Shown here: positions 44,032 through 52,273 of the stretch, piece after piece
Layout of the letters: each line of letters begins with the position of its first letter
How positions within the stretch are numbered: the first letter of the stretch is position 1
Assembly: GCF_017313785.1 (NCBI RefSeq)
Contig: NZ_JAFLNL010000004.1
Location: 186,001 to 250,000, forward strand
Direction of reading: 5' to 3'
Length of the DNA stretch: 64,000 nucleotides
DNA from: Flagellimonas aurea
Lineage (GTDB): Bacteria; Bacteroidota; Bacteroidia; Flavobacteriales; Flavobacteriaceae
Position numbers and translations under genes: made by a program
Notes under the pieces: model-generated
The model's database searches: none
What the model was told of the DNA's origin: nothing
What the model saw: only the letters and a program-made list of their open reading frames with translations

Positions 44032-44328
44032 ATGGCATCTATTGAGCAACAAGCAAAAGCAAAAAAAGACGGGGAAATCAGGTATTTGACCCCGCTTAAC
44101 ATTGAGACCAACAAGCAAAAGAAGTATTGTAGGTTCAAAAAATCAGGTATCAAATATATTGATTACAAAGATCCTGATTTCTTGATGAAGTTAGTGAACG
44201 AGCAAGGTAAATTGCTTCCAAGAAGACTAACAGGTACTTCCTTGAAATACCAAAGAAAAGTGGCGCAGGCCGTAAAACGTGCCCGTCACCTAGCGTTAAT
44301 GCCGTATGTTGGCGATATGTTGAAATAA
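44032..44328 (+). CDS. rpsR: 30S ribosomal protein S18
   Basis: Ribosomal protein bS18, 98 residues. The core [64 protein letters not shown] is diagnostic. The Cys in YCRF is the usual single retained cysteine; zinc is not implied. Bacteroidota have the slightly longer N-terminus seen here ([18 protein letters not shown]). It pairs with S6 from the preceding gene; rplI starts 13 nt after its stop. Confidence 0.98.
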   Translation: MASIEQQAKAKKDGEIRYLTPLNIETNKQKKYCRFKKSGIKYIDYKDPDFLMKLVNEQGKLLPRRLTGTSLKYQRKVAQAVKRARHLALMPYVGDMLK

Positions 44329-44341
44329 AAAACACCAGAGA

Positions 44342-44794
44342 ATGGAACTTATTCTAAAAGAAGATGTACAGAATTTGGGATTTAAGGATGATATCGTTAC
44401 CGTAAAGAATGGTTACGGCAGAAACTTCCTTATCCCTCAAGGTTTGGCCGATTTGGCTACACCTTCTGCCAAAAAAGTTTTGGCCGAGAACCTTAAGCAA
44501 AGAGCTCACAAGGAGAAAAAAGTTATAGACGAGGCTACTAAGGTTGCCGATGCTTTGAAGCAATTGGAAATTAAAATTGCTGCAAAAGCTGGTGCCGGAG
44601 ATAAATTGTTCGGTTCTGTAACCAATATCGACCTTGCTGCTGCCTTGGATAAAGAAGGACACCAAATTGATAGGAAATTCATCAATATTAAGGGTGGAGC
44701 TATCAAAAGAACTGGTCCTTACGAGGCTATTATCAGACTGCACAGGGAAGTTGTAGTAGAATTCCCTTTTGAAGTTATTGCGGAAGCAAACTAA
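44342..44794 (+). CDS. rplI: 50S ribosomal protein L9
   Basis: Ribosomal protein bL9, 150 residues. The N-terminal domain begins MELILKEDVQNLGFKDDIVTVKNGYGRNFLIPQGLA, the signature region. A long connecting helix (KKVLAENLKQRAHKEKK) links it to the C-terminal rRNA-binding domain (KLFGSVTNIDLAAAL). It closes the rpsF operon and is followed by a strong terminator 20 nt after its stop. Confidence 0.98.
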   Translation: MELILKEDVQNLGFKDDIVTVKNGYGRNFLIPQGLADLATPSAKKVLAENLKQRAHKEKKVIDEATKVADALKQLEIKIAAKAGAGDKLFGSVTNIDLAAALDKEGHQIDRKFINIKGGAIKRTGPYEAIIRLHREVVVEFPFEVIAEAN

Positions 44795-44813
44795 ACTTCG
44801 AAATAAATTGAAT

Positions 44814-44848
44814 AAAAAAATCCCGAGCAAATTGCTCGGGATTTTTTT
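44814..44848. terminator. Terminator after rplI, bidirectional
   Basis: TCCCGAGC (44821-44828), loop AAATT, GCTCGGGA (44834-44841), flanked by seven A and a T run. It ends the ribosomal operon and, in the other direction, can end the convergent DUF4168 gene. Confidence 0.93.
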
Positions 44849-44876
44849 ATTTACGATAATATGAATAGATATTTTC

Positions 44877-45341
44877 TTATTGTTGCTGTTCCAAAGCAGC
44901 TCTTAGTCGACCTTGTAGTTCCGTATCGCTTTGCAATGCCATGGCAATGGTTTGATATCTTTCCATACTCAACCCCTCATTGCTGATGATTTCTTCAATT
45001 TGTTGGGTGAAGCCCACTTGCATCTGCTGAATTTCGTTCATTAATTTGCCAAAACGCTCTTTCTCTTCGTCACTGGCATCAACTGTTTTTTCGGGAGAAG
45101 CCGCTGCTTGGTACATTTCATTGAACCTATTGGCCTCAAAACCACTTTCTTCAACCGTCTGCATTACTTTTTGCTGTGCTTCCATGTTCACTTTCTGGAT
45201 ATCTTGAAAAGCCGAAGCAATTTTATTCAGTTCTGAATCGCTGACCTCTACTTGTTCTTGTGCATTTATTTGGGAAAAAGCACTTGCACCAACGGCTATA
45301 AAACAGACCACCAAAGTTTTAATTGATTTTAAAAATCTCAT
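44877..45341 (-). CDS. DUF4168 exported protein
   Basis: Exported protein of 154 residues, signal peptide ending FSQINAQ. The mature protein is all-helical and rich in Gln and Glu: VSDSELNKIASAFQDIQKVNMEAQQKVMQTV and a C-terminal SMERYQTIAMALQSDTELQGRLRAALEQQ, the DUF4168 pattern as I remember it. Function unknown. It stands alone on the minus strand, converging on the ribosomal operon across a shared terminator. Confidence 0.85.
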   Translation of the reverse strand: MRFLKSIKTLVVCFIAVGASAFSQINAQEQVEVSDSELNKIASAFQDIQKVNMEAQQKVMQTVEESGFEANRFNEMYQAAASPEKTVDASDEEKERFGKLMNEIQQMQVGFTQQIEEIISNEGLSMERYQTIAMALQSDTELQGRLRAALEQQQ

Positions 45342-45487
45342 TCTATGTTCTTTTTAATACATGTTAATTTCCGAAACTAAGGTATTTAAAAGGGGATGCC
45401 AAAGAATGGAGGTTAAGATAAACTTAAAGCTGGTGCATCAAACAAATAATTCTTTGCTATAAATTCGGTGCTTATAACAAGCCTTTT

Positions 45488-45495
45488 TATTTTTG
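45488..45495 (+). promoter_or_regulatory. -7 box almost touching the start codon
   Basis: TATTTTTG is an exact TAnnTTTG match that ends five bases before the ATG at 45500. If used, the transcript would start at or next to the A of the start codon and be leaderless. No good TTG sits at the correct distance, so this rests on the -7 box only. Confidence 0.35.
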
Positions 45496-45499
45496 CAGG

Positions 45500-45970
45500 A
45501 TGAAATACAAACGTCTGACAAAGGAACAATTGGAGGAACTCCACCCTGAATTCATTAACTTTTTGGCGACCCAATCCATCACAGCTGATGAGTGGGACAC
45601 TTTAAAAAAGGAAAAACCTGAGGTGGCTGAGGATGAAATTGATGTTTTCAGCGATTTGATATGGGAAGGAGTGTTGAACAAGGTCGAGTATCTTGAAAAT
45701 GTATCGGAAAAACATATGCATCTTTTCCATCTTACAGAGAAGGAAATGAAGTTGCTCTCTGTCAGGATTTTAAATCCCGAAATCGACTTGAGGACCGAGA
45801 TAGGTTTTGGCTGGTTCAAACGTAATTACCAATCCGATTTTGTGGAATATCTTACGGCCTCCAAGGCTTATGGGGAAGATAAAAATGTGGACAAGTTTGA
45901 AATCATTAAACAAGGTGCCGTTATCACTAAAGGAGAACTGTATCAATGGTTTGAACAGATTGTGGAGTGA
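45500..45970 (+). CDS. Conserved flavobacterial protein (DUF6495-like)
   Basis: Cytosolic protein of 156 residues with no signal or membrane segment. The conserved-looking N-terminus is RLTKEQLEELHPEFINFLATQSITADEWDTLK, followed by EDEIDVFSDLIWEGVLNKVEYLENVSEKHMHLFHL. I associate it with DUF6495, from memory. It is acidic and mixed alpha/beta with no visible catalytic motif. Its start may be leaderless, with a -7 box ending five bases upstream. Confidence 0.8.
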   Translation: MKYKRLTKEQLEELHPEFINFLATQSITADEWDTLKKEKPEVAEDEIDVFSDLIWEGVLNKVEYLENVSEKHMHLFHLTEKEMKLLSVRILNPEIDLRTEIGFGWFKRNYQSDFVEYLTASKAYGEDKNVDKFEIIKQGAVITKGELYQWFEQIVE

Positions 45971-46012
45971 TTTTTTTTCTACCTTTCTTATAATAAAGGG
46001 TTGATATATTTC

Positions 46013-46614
46013 TCAATCTAATCCAAAATATTTTATCATCTCATCGTAATTTTTAGTATCCACACCCTCATTTTTTAGTGAAGTTTTAAAATCTTCCTGT
46101 GTCTTACCTGTCAGGTTGGATATTTCAACAAAAAGAAGGTGTAATTCATTAATCCCTGCATTGGCAATCCAACCTTTTGTTAAATCCGAACCATCAAAAT
46201 TGGAAACACCTATATAAATTTGAATATCGGTGTAATAAAATAGGAATTTTCGATCCAATTCTTTAACCGCTCCTGGTATAGGAACATAAACGGGTTCATT
46301 TACAGCTTTTAAATAAGCGAAAATATAATAGGTTTCTAAAGGTAAATTGGTTGTTGGCAAATCCAAAATTATGTCCGTTGTACCTTCTGTAATATCCATA
46401 AGGCTTATGATGAAACGATGAACATTTGCATTTCCGGCCTCCCCTTGTTCACTTTCCGAACCCTCTTCCCCTGGAGGGCTTGTTCACCTTGTGGTCCCTG
46501 CAAACCTTGAATTCCTTGCTCGCCTTGAATCCCCTGTTCACCATTTTCACCCGAACAAGAAACCAAAGCTAAATTAATAACCAATCCCAGTAGTAATATC
46601 GTTTTTAGTTTCAT
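46013..46614 (-). pseudogene. Collagen-like lipoprotein gene with a one-base frameshift
   Basis: An ATG at 46614 opens a lipoprotein (lipobox LALVSCSG) followed by Gly-x-Gln collagen-like triplets (GEQGIQGEQGIQGLQGPQGEQ). At about 46477-46480 the frame breaks: the reading then gives ALQGKRVRK and stops at 46405. Shifting by one base at that point restores the triplets (GPPGEEGSESEQGEAGNANVHRF) and runs on in frame into the downstream part (SLMDITEGTTDIILDLP to KYFGLD, stop at 46013). Adding one G after CAAG would give a single protein of about 200 residues. The break may be a true mutation or a sequencing error. Confidence 0.85.
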
Positions 46615-46716
46615 AAAAAAGAAGAATTGAATATACTTAAGATTTATATTTTTATAATTTTTGGATGAATTGACGGATGCCCCTTTTGATCTGACGGATG
46701 ACCAATTTGATTGGTG

Positions 46717-46724
46717 TATATTTG
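46717..46724 (+). promoter_or_regulatory. Candidate -7 box for hisS
   Basis: TATATTTG, an exact match, 19 bases before the hisS ATG, giving a leader near 13 nt. Upstream, TGACGGATG occurs twice (46671-46679 and 46692-46700), 21 bases apart, overlapping the region expected to hold the -33 element. Confidence 0.45.
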
Positions 46725-46743
46725 CACGAGAATTTAAAACCAC

Positions 46744-48132
46744 ATGGCACAAAAACCATCCATACCTAAAGGAACCCGTGATTTTTCACCTGCAGAGGTC
46801 TCCAAACGGAACCATATCATCCAAACCATAAAAAAACATTTTGAAACTTATGGTTTTCAACCAATAGAGACCCCGTCTTTTGAAAATTCAGAAACCCTAC
46901 TGGGAAAATATGGGGATGAAGGCGACCGTTTGATTTTTAAAATCTTGAACTCGGGTGACTTTATTTCCAAAGTGGATGATGTAACCTACAGTTCAAAGAA
47001 TTCAGCCTCTTTAACGCCGAAAATTTCAGAAAAGGCCCTGCGCTACGACCTTACCGTCCCATTTGCCCGTTATGTGGTGATGCACCAAAATGAGATTGAT
47101 TTTCCGTTCAAACGATATCAAATTCAACCTGTTTGGCGTGCGGACCGTCCGCAAAAGGGGCGTTTTCGTGAGTTTTATCAATGTGACGCCGATGTGGTGG
47201 GAGCCGATTCTCTGCTTCAAGAAGTTGAATTTGTGCAGTTGTACGACGCCGTTTTTACTGATTTGGGCCTGAAAGGGACCACCATCAAAATCAACAATAG
47301 AAAGATATTATCGGGAATCGCTGAAGTGATAGGAGCCAAGCATTTGTTGGTAGATTTTACTGTCGCTCTGGATAAATTGGACAAGATAGGAGAGGAAAAA
47401 GTAAAAGCGGAGATGATGGAAAAAGGTATCTCCGAAGCTGCCATTGCCAAGGCACAACCTCTTTTTGAGATGACGGGAACCGCGTCCGAGCAATTGGAAA
47501 AGCTGAAATCTATCCTTGCCGATTCCGAAATTGGAATGCTGGGTGTCTCCGAACTGGAAGAGATTATTGCTACTGCCGATATGATCGGACTGCAATCAGC
47601 AACCCTTCAATTGGATGTTACCCTAGCTCGCGGGCTCAATTACTATACTGGCGCTATTTTTGAAGTCGCTGCTCCCGAAGGTGTACAAATGGGTTCTATT
47701 GGTGGTGGTGGCCGTTACGATGACCTTACAGGTATTTTTGGACTAAAAGATGTGAGCGGCGTAGGTATCAGTTTTGGTTTGGATCGTATTTATTTGGTTT
47801 TGGAAGAATTGAACCTGTTCCCTGAAAGTTTGGATTCATCTTTGGATGTGCTTTGCCTCAATTTTGGAAAGAAAGAGGGAAGAGCGGCCTTAAAACTGGT
47901 TTCAGGACTACGTAAAGAAGGTCTTAGAGCGGATTTATACCCAACGGATACCAAAGTGCAGAAGCAGTTCAAATATGCCGACAAAAGAGGAGTGCCCTAT
48001 GTAATTCTTTTGGGAGACCAAGAGTTGACAGACGGTAAATTTGTGGTCAAAAATATGAAGACGGGTGACCAGCATGATTATCAATTGGACTCGCTTCAAG
48101 CATTTGCGGAAAAAATCAAGTCCGACTTTTAA
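46744..48132 (+). CDS. hisS: Histidine--tRNA ligase
   Basis: Charges tRNA-His with histidine (EC 6.1.1.21). Class II enzyme of 462 residues. Motif 1 region PKGTRDFSPAEV, motif 2 RADRPQKGRFREFYQCDADVVG, histidine-specific RYDLTVPFARYV and LARGLNYYTGAIFEV, motif 3 GGGGRYDDLTGIFG to GVGISFGLDRIY. The C-terminal anticodon-binding domain (VLCLNFGKKEGRAALKLV) is complete. It overlaps the convergent Nudix gene by 17 bases. Confidence 0.98.
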   Translation: MAQKPSIPKGTRDFSPAEVSKRNHIIQTIKKHFETYGFQPIETPSFENSETLLGKYGDEGDRLIFKILNSGDFISKVDDVTYSSKNSASLTPKISEKALRYDLTVPFARYVVMHQNEIDFPFKRYQIQPVWRADRPQKGRFREFYQCDADVVGADSLLQEVEFVQLYDAVFTDLGLKGTTIKINNRKILSGIAEVIGAKHLLVDFTVALDKLDKIGEEKVKAEMMEKGISEAAIAKAQPLFEMTGTASEQLEKLKSILADSEIGMLGVSELEEIIATADMIGLQSATLQLDVTLARGLNYYTGAIFEVAAPEGVQMGSIGGGGRYDDLTGIFGLKDVSGVGISFGLDRIYLVLEELNLFPESLDSSLDVLCLNFGKKEGRAALKLVSGLRKEGLRADLYPTDTKVQKQFKYADKRGVPYVILLGDQELTDGKFVVKNMKTGDQHDYQLDSLQAFAEKIKSDF

Positions 48133-48664
48133 TTTCTTTAATTATGGTTTTGTAATAGGTGGGGCCATGGGGGACGTATTTGCCCATACTGGCCAAGCCC
48201 CAGGTTTCCTCAGCGAACTTGAATAGGGGTACAAGCGCCAAGTCTTCGACCTCACTTTCCTGTTTGGTGAGCAGGTTCAAGGGAACGCTGAGCCGGCACA
48301 AAAAGATATGGTGCAGTTCAGCATCAATAAAGTCCTCGGAAATTTTGTGAATGGCCTTGAAAGTGCCCAAAGGTTCCAAATCTGACTCCGAAACGGTAAG
48401 TCCAACTTCTTCTGCTACTTCGCGAATGGCAGCAGCAACAATTTCTTCCCCGGCGGAAACATGCCCAGCCACGGAAACATCCCAAAGTAGGGGGTGGGTA
48501 GCTTTATCTTTGCCGCGCTGTTGAATCAATACTCGTCCATCGGGTGTGTACAGCCAAATATGTACCGTTGGATGAAGCAGTCCCTTCCGGTGCGCTTCTG
48601 ATTTTAAACAGGATTTCCCTGTAGGTTTTCCATGTTCGTCCAAAATGTCAACTTGCTCATCCAT
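48116..48664 (-). CDS. NUDIX hydrolase, IPP-isomerase-like
   Basis: Nudix protein of 182 residues. The Nudix box GHVSAGEEIVAAAIREVAEEVGL (about 67-89) has all metal-binding Glu residues. The N-terminus EQVDILDEHGKPTGKSCLKSEAHRKGLLHPTVHIWLY resembles YfcD/Idi-type members with the AHRxGLLH motif. The Cys/Glu pair that catalyses IPP isomerisation is not convincingly present, so a pyrophosphohydrolase role is more likely. The stop lies inside the hisS 3' end. Confidence 0.9.
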   Translation of the reverse strand: MDEQVDILDEHGKPTGKSCLKSEAHRKGLLHPTVHIWLYTPDGRVLIQQRGKDKATHPLLWDVSVAGHVSAGEEIVAAAIREVAEEVGLTVSESDLEPLGTFKAIHKISEDFIDAELHHIFLCRLSVPLNLLTKQESEVEDLALVPLFKFAEETWGLASMGKYVPHGPTYYKTIIKEIKSRT

Positions 48665-48676
48665 ATCACATAAAGA

Positions 48677-48712
48677 TAAAAAAAAGTCGCCCCGAAGAAC
48701 TTTCGAGGCGAC
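48677..48712 (-). terminator. Intrinsic terminator after the M42 peptidase
   Basis: On the minus strand a GTCGCC/GGCGAC stem (48712-48707 with 48691-48686), extended inwards by CGAA/TTCG, is followed by a run of eight T residues. It ends the M42 transcript before the Nudix gene. Confidence 0.88.
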
Positions 48713-48746
48713 AAATTTTAATATCGGGATGATGAAAAATAATCAG

Positions 48747-49835
48747 TTAATCAAAATAACTGAACGTTTCCCCTTCTTTGATGTTCAATAAAGTTTCATA
48801 AATCAAACGGATAACGTTCTCCACATCGTCCCTGTGAACCGTTTCCACTGTAGTGTGCATATAGCGCAAGGGCAACGATATTAAAGCGGAAGCAACGCCA
48901 CCATTGCTATAGGCGAAAGCATCCGTATCAGTTCCGGTGTAGCGTGATGATGCATTGCGTTGGAATGGAATCTTTTTGGATTCCGCAGTTTCCAAAATAC
49001 GCTCACGTAATTTGTTCTGTACCGCTGGCGCATAAGAAATTACAGGTCCATCACCAATCTTTGTCTCGCCCTCCGTCTTTTTGTTGATCATTGGAGTGGT
49101 GGTATCGTGGCAAACATCGGTAACAATAGCAACATTTGGTTTTATGGTCTGTGTGATCATTTCGGCACCACGTAATCCAATTTCTTCTTGCACAGAATTG
49201 GTAACGTATAACCCAAAGGGAAGTTCCTTTTTGTTCTCCTTGAGCAGGCGAGCAACCTCGGCGATCATGAAACCACCCATTCTGTTGTCCAAGGCACGGC
49301 AAACAAATTTGTCCTTGTTCAAAATATGGAATTGGTCAGGGTAGGTGATTACGCAACCCACATGAACGCCCATCTTCTCCACTTCTTCCTTATCCTTGGC
49401 GCCAATGTCGATAAAAATGTTGTCCAATTTTGGAGACTCTTCTTTTTCCTTGTTCCTGGTATGGATAGCTGGCCATCCAAATACACCTTTCACAATACCG
49501 TTTTTGGTATGGATGTCTACCCATTTTGATGGGGCGATCTGATGATCACTACCGCCATTTCTGATTACATAAAGCAATCCTTCATCGGTAATATAGTTGA
49601 CATACCAAGAAATTTCATCGGAATGCCCTTCGATAACCACCCTATATTTTGCATCTGGATTGATGACCCCTACGGCCGTGCCATAAGTATCCGTGATAAA
49701 CTCGTCCACATAAGGTTTTACGTAGTCCATCCAAATTTTTTGACCTTCCCATTCATAACCCGTCGGTGATGGGTTGTTCAGGTATTTTTCTAAAAACTCA
49801 AGGGATTTTTCGTTGATGATTTTCTCTTTTGACAT
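48747..49835 (-). CDS. M42 family metallopeptidase (glutamyl aminopeptidase type)
   Basis: Dinuclear-metal aminopeptidase of 362 residues, cytosolic. Family landmarks: EGHSDEISWYVN (first metal His), CRALDNRMGGFM (bridging Asp), TNSVQEEIGLRGAEM (catalytic Glu pair), and TDVCHDTT (metal Asp). M42 enzymes form large tetrahedral dodecamers that digest short peptides left by the proteasome or proteases. It is monocistronic, ending in a clear terminator. Confidence 0.93.
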   Translation of the reverse strand: MSKEKIINEKSLEFLEKYLNNPSPTGYEWEGQKIWMDYVKPYVDEFITDTYGTAVGVINPDAKYRVVIEGHSDEISWYVNYITDEGLLYVIRNGGSDHQIAPSKWVDIHTKNGIVKGVFGWPAIHTRNKEKEESPKLDNIFIDIGAKDKEEVEKMGVHVGCVITYPDQFHILNKDKFVCRALDNRMGGFMIAEVARLLKENKKELPFGLYVTNSVQEEIGLRGAEMITQTIKPNVAIVTDVCHDTTTPMINKKTEGETKIGDGPVISYAPAVQNKLRERILETAESKKIPFQRNASSRYTGTDTDAFAYSNGGVASALISLPLRYMHTTVETVHRDDVENVIRLIYETLLNIKEGETFSYFD

Positions 49836-49934
49836 GTATCTGATTTAGAACACAAACTTAAGAATATTCACTTTTATTTAATAGCCAAATCACACCTTTA
49901 TACTTACTTTTGGCAAGACTTTTGACAAAGAAAT

Positions 49935-50657
49935 ATGATGCTACGTATCTGTTTTTTAGTTATTTTCTTATCGATTTATGGCTTCGGATGGGCCCAAGAA
50001 TCGAAAGGGGACTCTATTAAAACACCAATGGATTCGATTGCCAATGATTCCATAGAGGACTACTATATTAGGTTCGAAAGGGATTCCATTTTGATGAGTT
50101 CCATTGAGCTGGAAGAGGTGTATATATTTGGTGAATTGGACTTTGCCAGCCGTGAAGACAAGCTGCGTTACTACATCCTTAGAAGAAAAACCCTGAAGGT
50201 TTACCCATATGCTAAATTGGCGGCCGAACGACTTGTGGAACTGAACGATAGTCTCAAGCATATCAAAAAACGGAGACACCAACGGCGCTATACCAGAAAG
50301 GTGCAAAAGTATATTGAAGGTGAGTTCTCCGAAGAACTTAAAAAGTTGACTCGCACGGAAGGACAGATTTTGGTGAAATTGATTCATCGTCAAACAGGGA
50401 CCACCGCTTTTGATCTGGTCAAAGACCTTCGGAACGGATGGCGTGCCTTTTGGTACAATACCACCGCGAGTTTGTTCAAGATCAGTTTAAAGGAGGAGTT
50501 CCGTCCTGTAGAAGTGCATGAGGATTATTTGATAGAGGATATTTTGCAAAGGGCCTTTGCGGCAAACCGATTGGAAAGGCAAAAGTCGGTATTGGACTAT
50601 GATTATGCCCAGCTTTCCAATAAATGGAAAAATGGGCCTCCCGGTACAAGGAACTAA
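49935..50657 (+). CDS. DUF4294 exported protein
   Basis: Exported protein of 240 residues with a signal peptide ending YGFGWAQ. DUF4294 signs: LEEVYIFGELDFASREDKLRYYILRRKTLKVYPYAKLAAERL and FSEELKKLTRTEGQILVKLIHRQTGTTAFDLVKDLRNGWRAFWYNTTASLF. The basic middle (KKRRHQRRYTRK) is characteristic. Function is unknown. Its stop overlaps the convergent DUF6095-like gene by four bases. Two adjacent ATG codons (49935, 49938) are equally good starts. Confidence 0.88.
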   Translation: MMLRICFLVIFLSIYGFGWAQESKGDSIKTPMDSIANDSIEDYYIRFERDSILMSSIELEEVYIFGELDFASREDKLRYYILRRKTLKVYPYAKLAAERLVELNDSLKHIKKRRHQRRYTRKVQKYIEGEFSEELKKLTRTEGQILVKLIHRQTGTTAFDLVKDLRNGWRAFWYNTTASLFKISLKEEFRPVEVHEDYLIEDILQRAFAANRLERQKSVLDYDYAQLSNKWKNGPPGTRN

Positions 50658-50890
50658 TCTTTTGACTTTTTCCCAAAAACAGCATCTATTACGATGCCTA
50701 CCGAACGAAACCCCAGATAGATTGCGGTTCCTGCACACAATATTCCTAAAATGAGAACGGGCCAATAGAAGGGGTGCCCTTCATTTTTAAATGCTTCATA
50801 GATCAAAAAAGGTCCCATGAACATGGCCAGTACTGTAAAGCCAAATGATTTTAATCCTTTTACCAGAAGTTCCTTGTTCGTTCTTCTCAT
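50654..50890 (-). CDS. Small two-helix membrane protein (DUF6095-like)
   Basis: Membrane protein of 78 residues with two hydrophobic helices (about 14-34 and 42-60) joined by a short loop containing NEGHPFYWP, and a basic C-terminus. I associate it with DUF6095, from memory; function unknown. The last four bases overlap the end of the convergent DUF4294 gene. It is divergent from gntP, 57 nt between starts. Confidence 0.8.
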   Translation of the reverse strand: MRRTNKELLVKGLKSFGFTVLAMFMGPFLIYEAFKNEGHPFYWPVLILGILCAGTAIYLGFRSVGIVIDAVFGKKSKD

Positions 50891-50947
50891 GGGACCAAAG
50901 TAGGAATATTAGCTTATATTTAAAGGATATTGCACTAAAAATCAACT

Positions 50948-52267
50948 ATGGAATTACTAGTTCTTGGGGTGGTCGTCCTGTTCATTGTCATTGCCACCGT
51001 AAAGTTTAAAATGCATCCCATCTTTTCGCTGACCATAGCAGCAATAGCTTCTGGTTTTTTCTTGGGCATGGCGCCAAAAAGCATAATGTCCACCATGGTG
51101 GAGGGTTTTGGAAATACGCTTTCTGGAATCGGATTGGTTATCGCGTTTGGAACGGTCATTGGCATTTACCTTGAAAAAACGGGAAGCACACAAGTATTGG
51201 CCAATAGCATCTTGGGGATAATCGGCCTAAAGCGTTCGCCTTTGGCAATGAACTTGGCGGGTTTTGTCATTTCCATTCCAGTGTATTGCGATTCGGGCTA
51301 CATCATACTTTCCTCATTAAATAAAGCCATCAGTAAAAAAACGGGTATTCCCGTGCTTGTTTTTGCCATTGCTTTGGCCACAGGGTTATATTCCGCTCAC
51401 GTGTTTGTGCCACCGACACCCGGACCTTTGGCCGCTGCCGCCATTTTGGATGCGGATTTGGGAATGGTGCTGATATTCGGGCTTTTGGTCGCAATACCAG
51501 TATCCATTGCAGGCTATTTTTGGGCGAGGTTCATCGGAAAATCATTGCAGGAAGATGAGATTTTGGAAACCGCGGAAACCAAAGAGAAAGTTCCATCTAC
51601 TGTACAACCTTTTCAAGCCTTTTTGCCCTTATTGGTACCGATAATTTTGATAGCATTGAAGTCCGTTGCAGATTACCCGACCCATCCGTTGGGCGATGGT
51701 TGGGCCTTCTCTGTTTTAGGTTTTTTGGGCAGTCCGGTAATCGCATTGTTGATCGGGGTTTTCTTTGCTTTTGCGTTGGGTAGAAAAGTTCCTTCGGAAG
51801 AGAAAAAGGAGTGGGTGCCCGAAGCGTTCAAGCAGGCGGGAGCTATTGTACTGATAACAGGAGCAGGAGGGGCATTTGGTGCTATTCTGAGAACTATGGA
51901 TATTGCATCTATCATTAATTTGGAGTCCAGCACAGGAGTTGGTGGTCTTTTGATAGCTTTTGCGATTTCAACAGTGCTCAAAACGGCCCAGGGGTCATCA
52001 ACCGTAGCGATAATTACCACATCTGCCATCATTGCACCACTGTTGGAAACCTTTGGTTTGGTTTCCATTACTGATAAGGCCTTGGCTGTTCTTGCAATAG
52101 GGGCAGGGGCCATGACGGTGTCACATATCAACGATAGTTATTTTTGGGTAGTTTCACAGTTTTCCCATATGAAGGTTAAAACAGCGTTGCGTGGACATAC
52201 GTTGGGAACCTTGGTCCAGGGTGTTGTTGGTATTTTGATGATTTTGATGATCTATGCTTTTGTCTAG
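50948..52267 (+). CDS. GntP family permease
   Basis: Inner-membrane transporter of 439 residues with about 12-14 helices, of the gluconate:H+ symporter family. Family signs are FALTIAAIASGF-like start, SGIGLVIAFGTVIGIYLEKTGSTQVLAN, PVYCDSGYIILS and FVPPTPGPLAAAAILDADLG, and later QGSSTVAIITTSAI with DSYFWVVS near the C-terminus. Substrate could be gluconate or another hydroxy-acid such as glycerate; no kinase gene is next to it. It could feed the oxidative pentose pathway encoded at 3.5-7.4 kb, but they are far apart. Confidence 0.9.
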   Translation: MELLVLGVVVLFIVIATVKFKMHPIFSLTIAAIASGFFLGMAPKSIMSTMVEGFGNTLSGIGLVIAFGTVIGIYLEKTGSTQVLANSILGIIGLKRSPLAMNLAGFVISIPVYCDSGYIILSSLNKAISKKTGIPVLVFAIALATGLYSAHVFVPPTPGPLAAAAILDADLGMVLIFGLLVAIPVSIAGYFWARFIGKSLQEDEILETAETKEKVPSTVQPFQAFLPLLVPIILIALKSVADYPTHPLGDGWAFSVLGFLGSPVIALLIGVFFAFALGRKVPSEEKKEWVPEAFKQAGAIVLITGAGGAFGAILRTMDIASIINLESSTGVGGLLIAFAISTVLKTAQGSSTVAIITTSAIIAPLLETFGLVSITDKALAVLAIGAGAMTVSHINDSYFWVVSQFSHMKVKTALRGHTLGTLVQGVVGILMILMIYAFV

Positions 52268-52273
52268 AAGACG

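Noticed and set aside
46405-46752. Longer start (115 codons) for the collagen-like gene
   Set aside because: The extra N-terminal part overlaps the divergent hisS start and promoter; the ATG at 46614 gives a proper lipoprotein signal.
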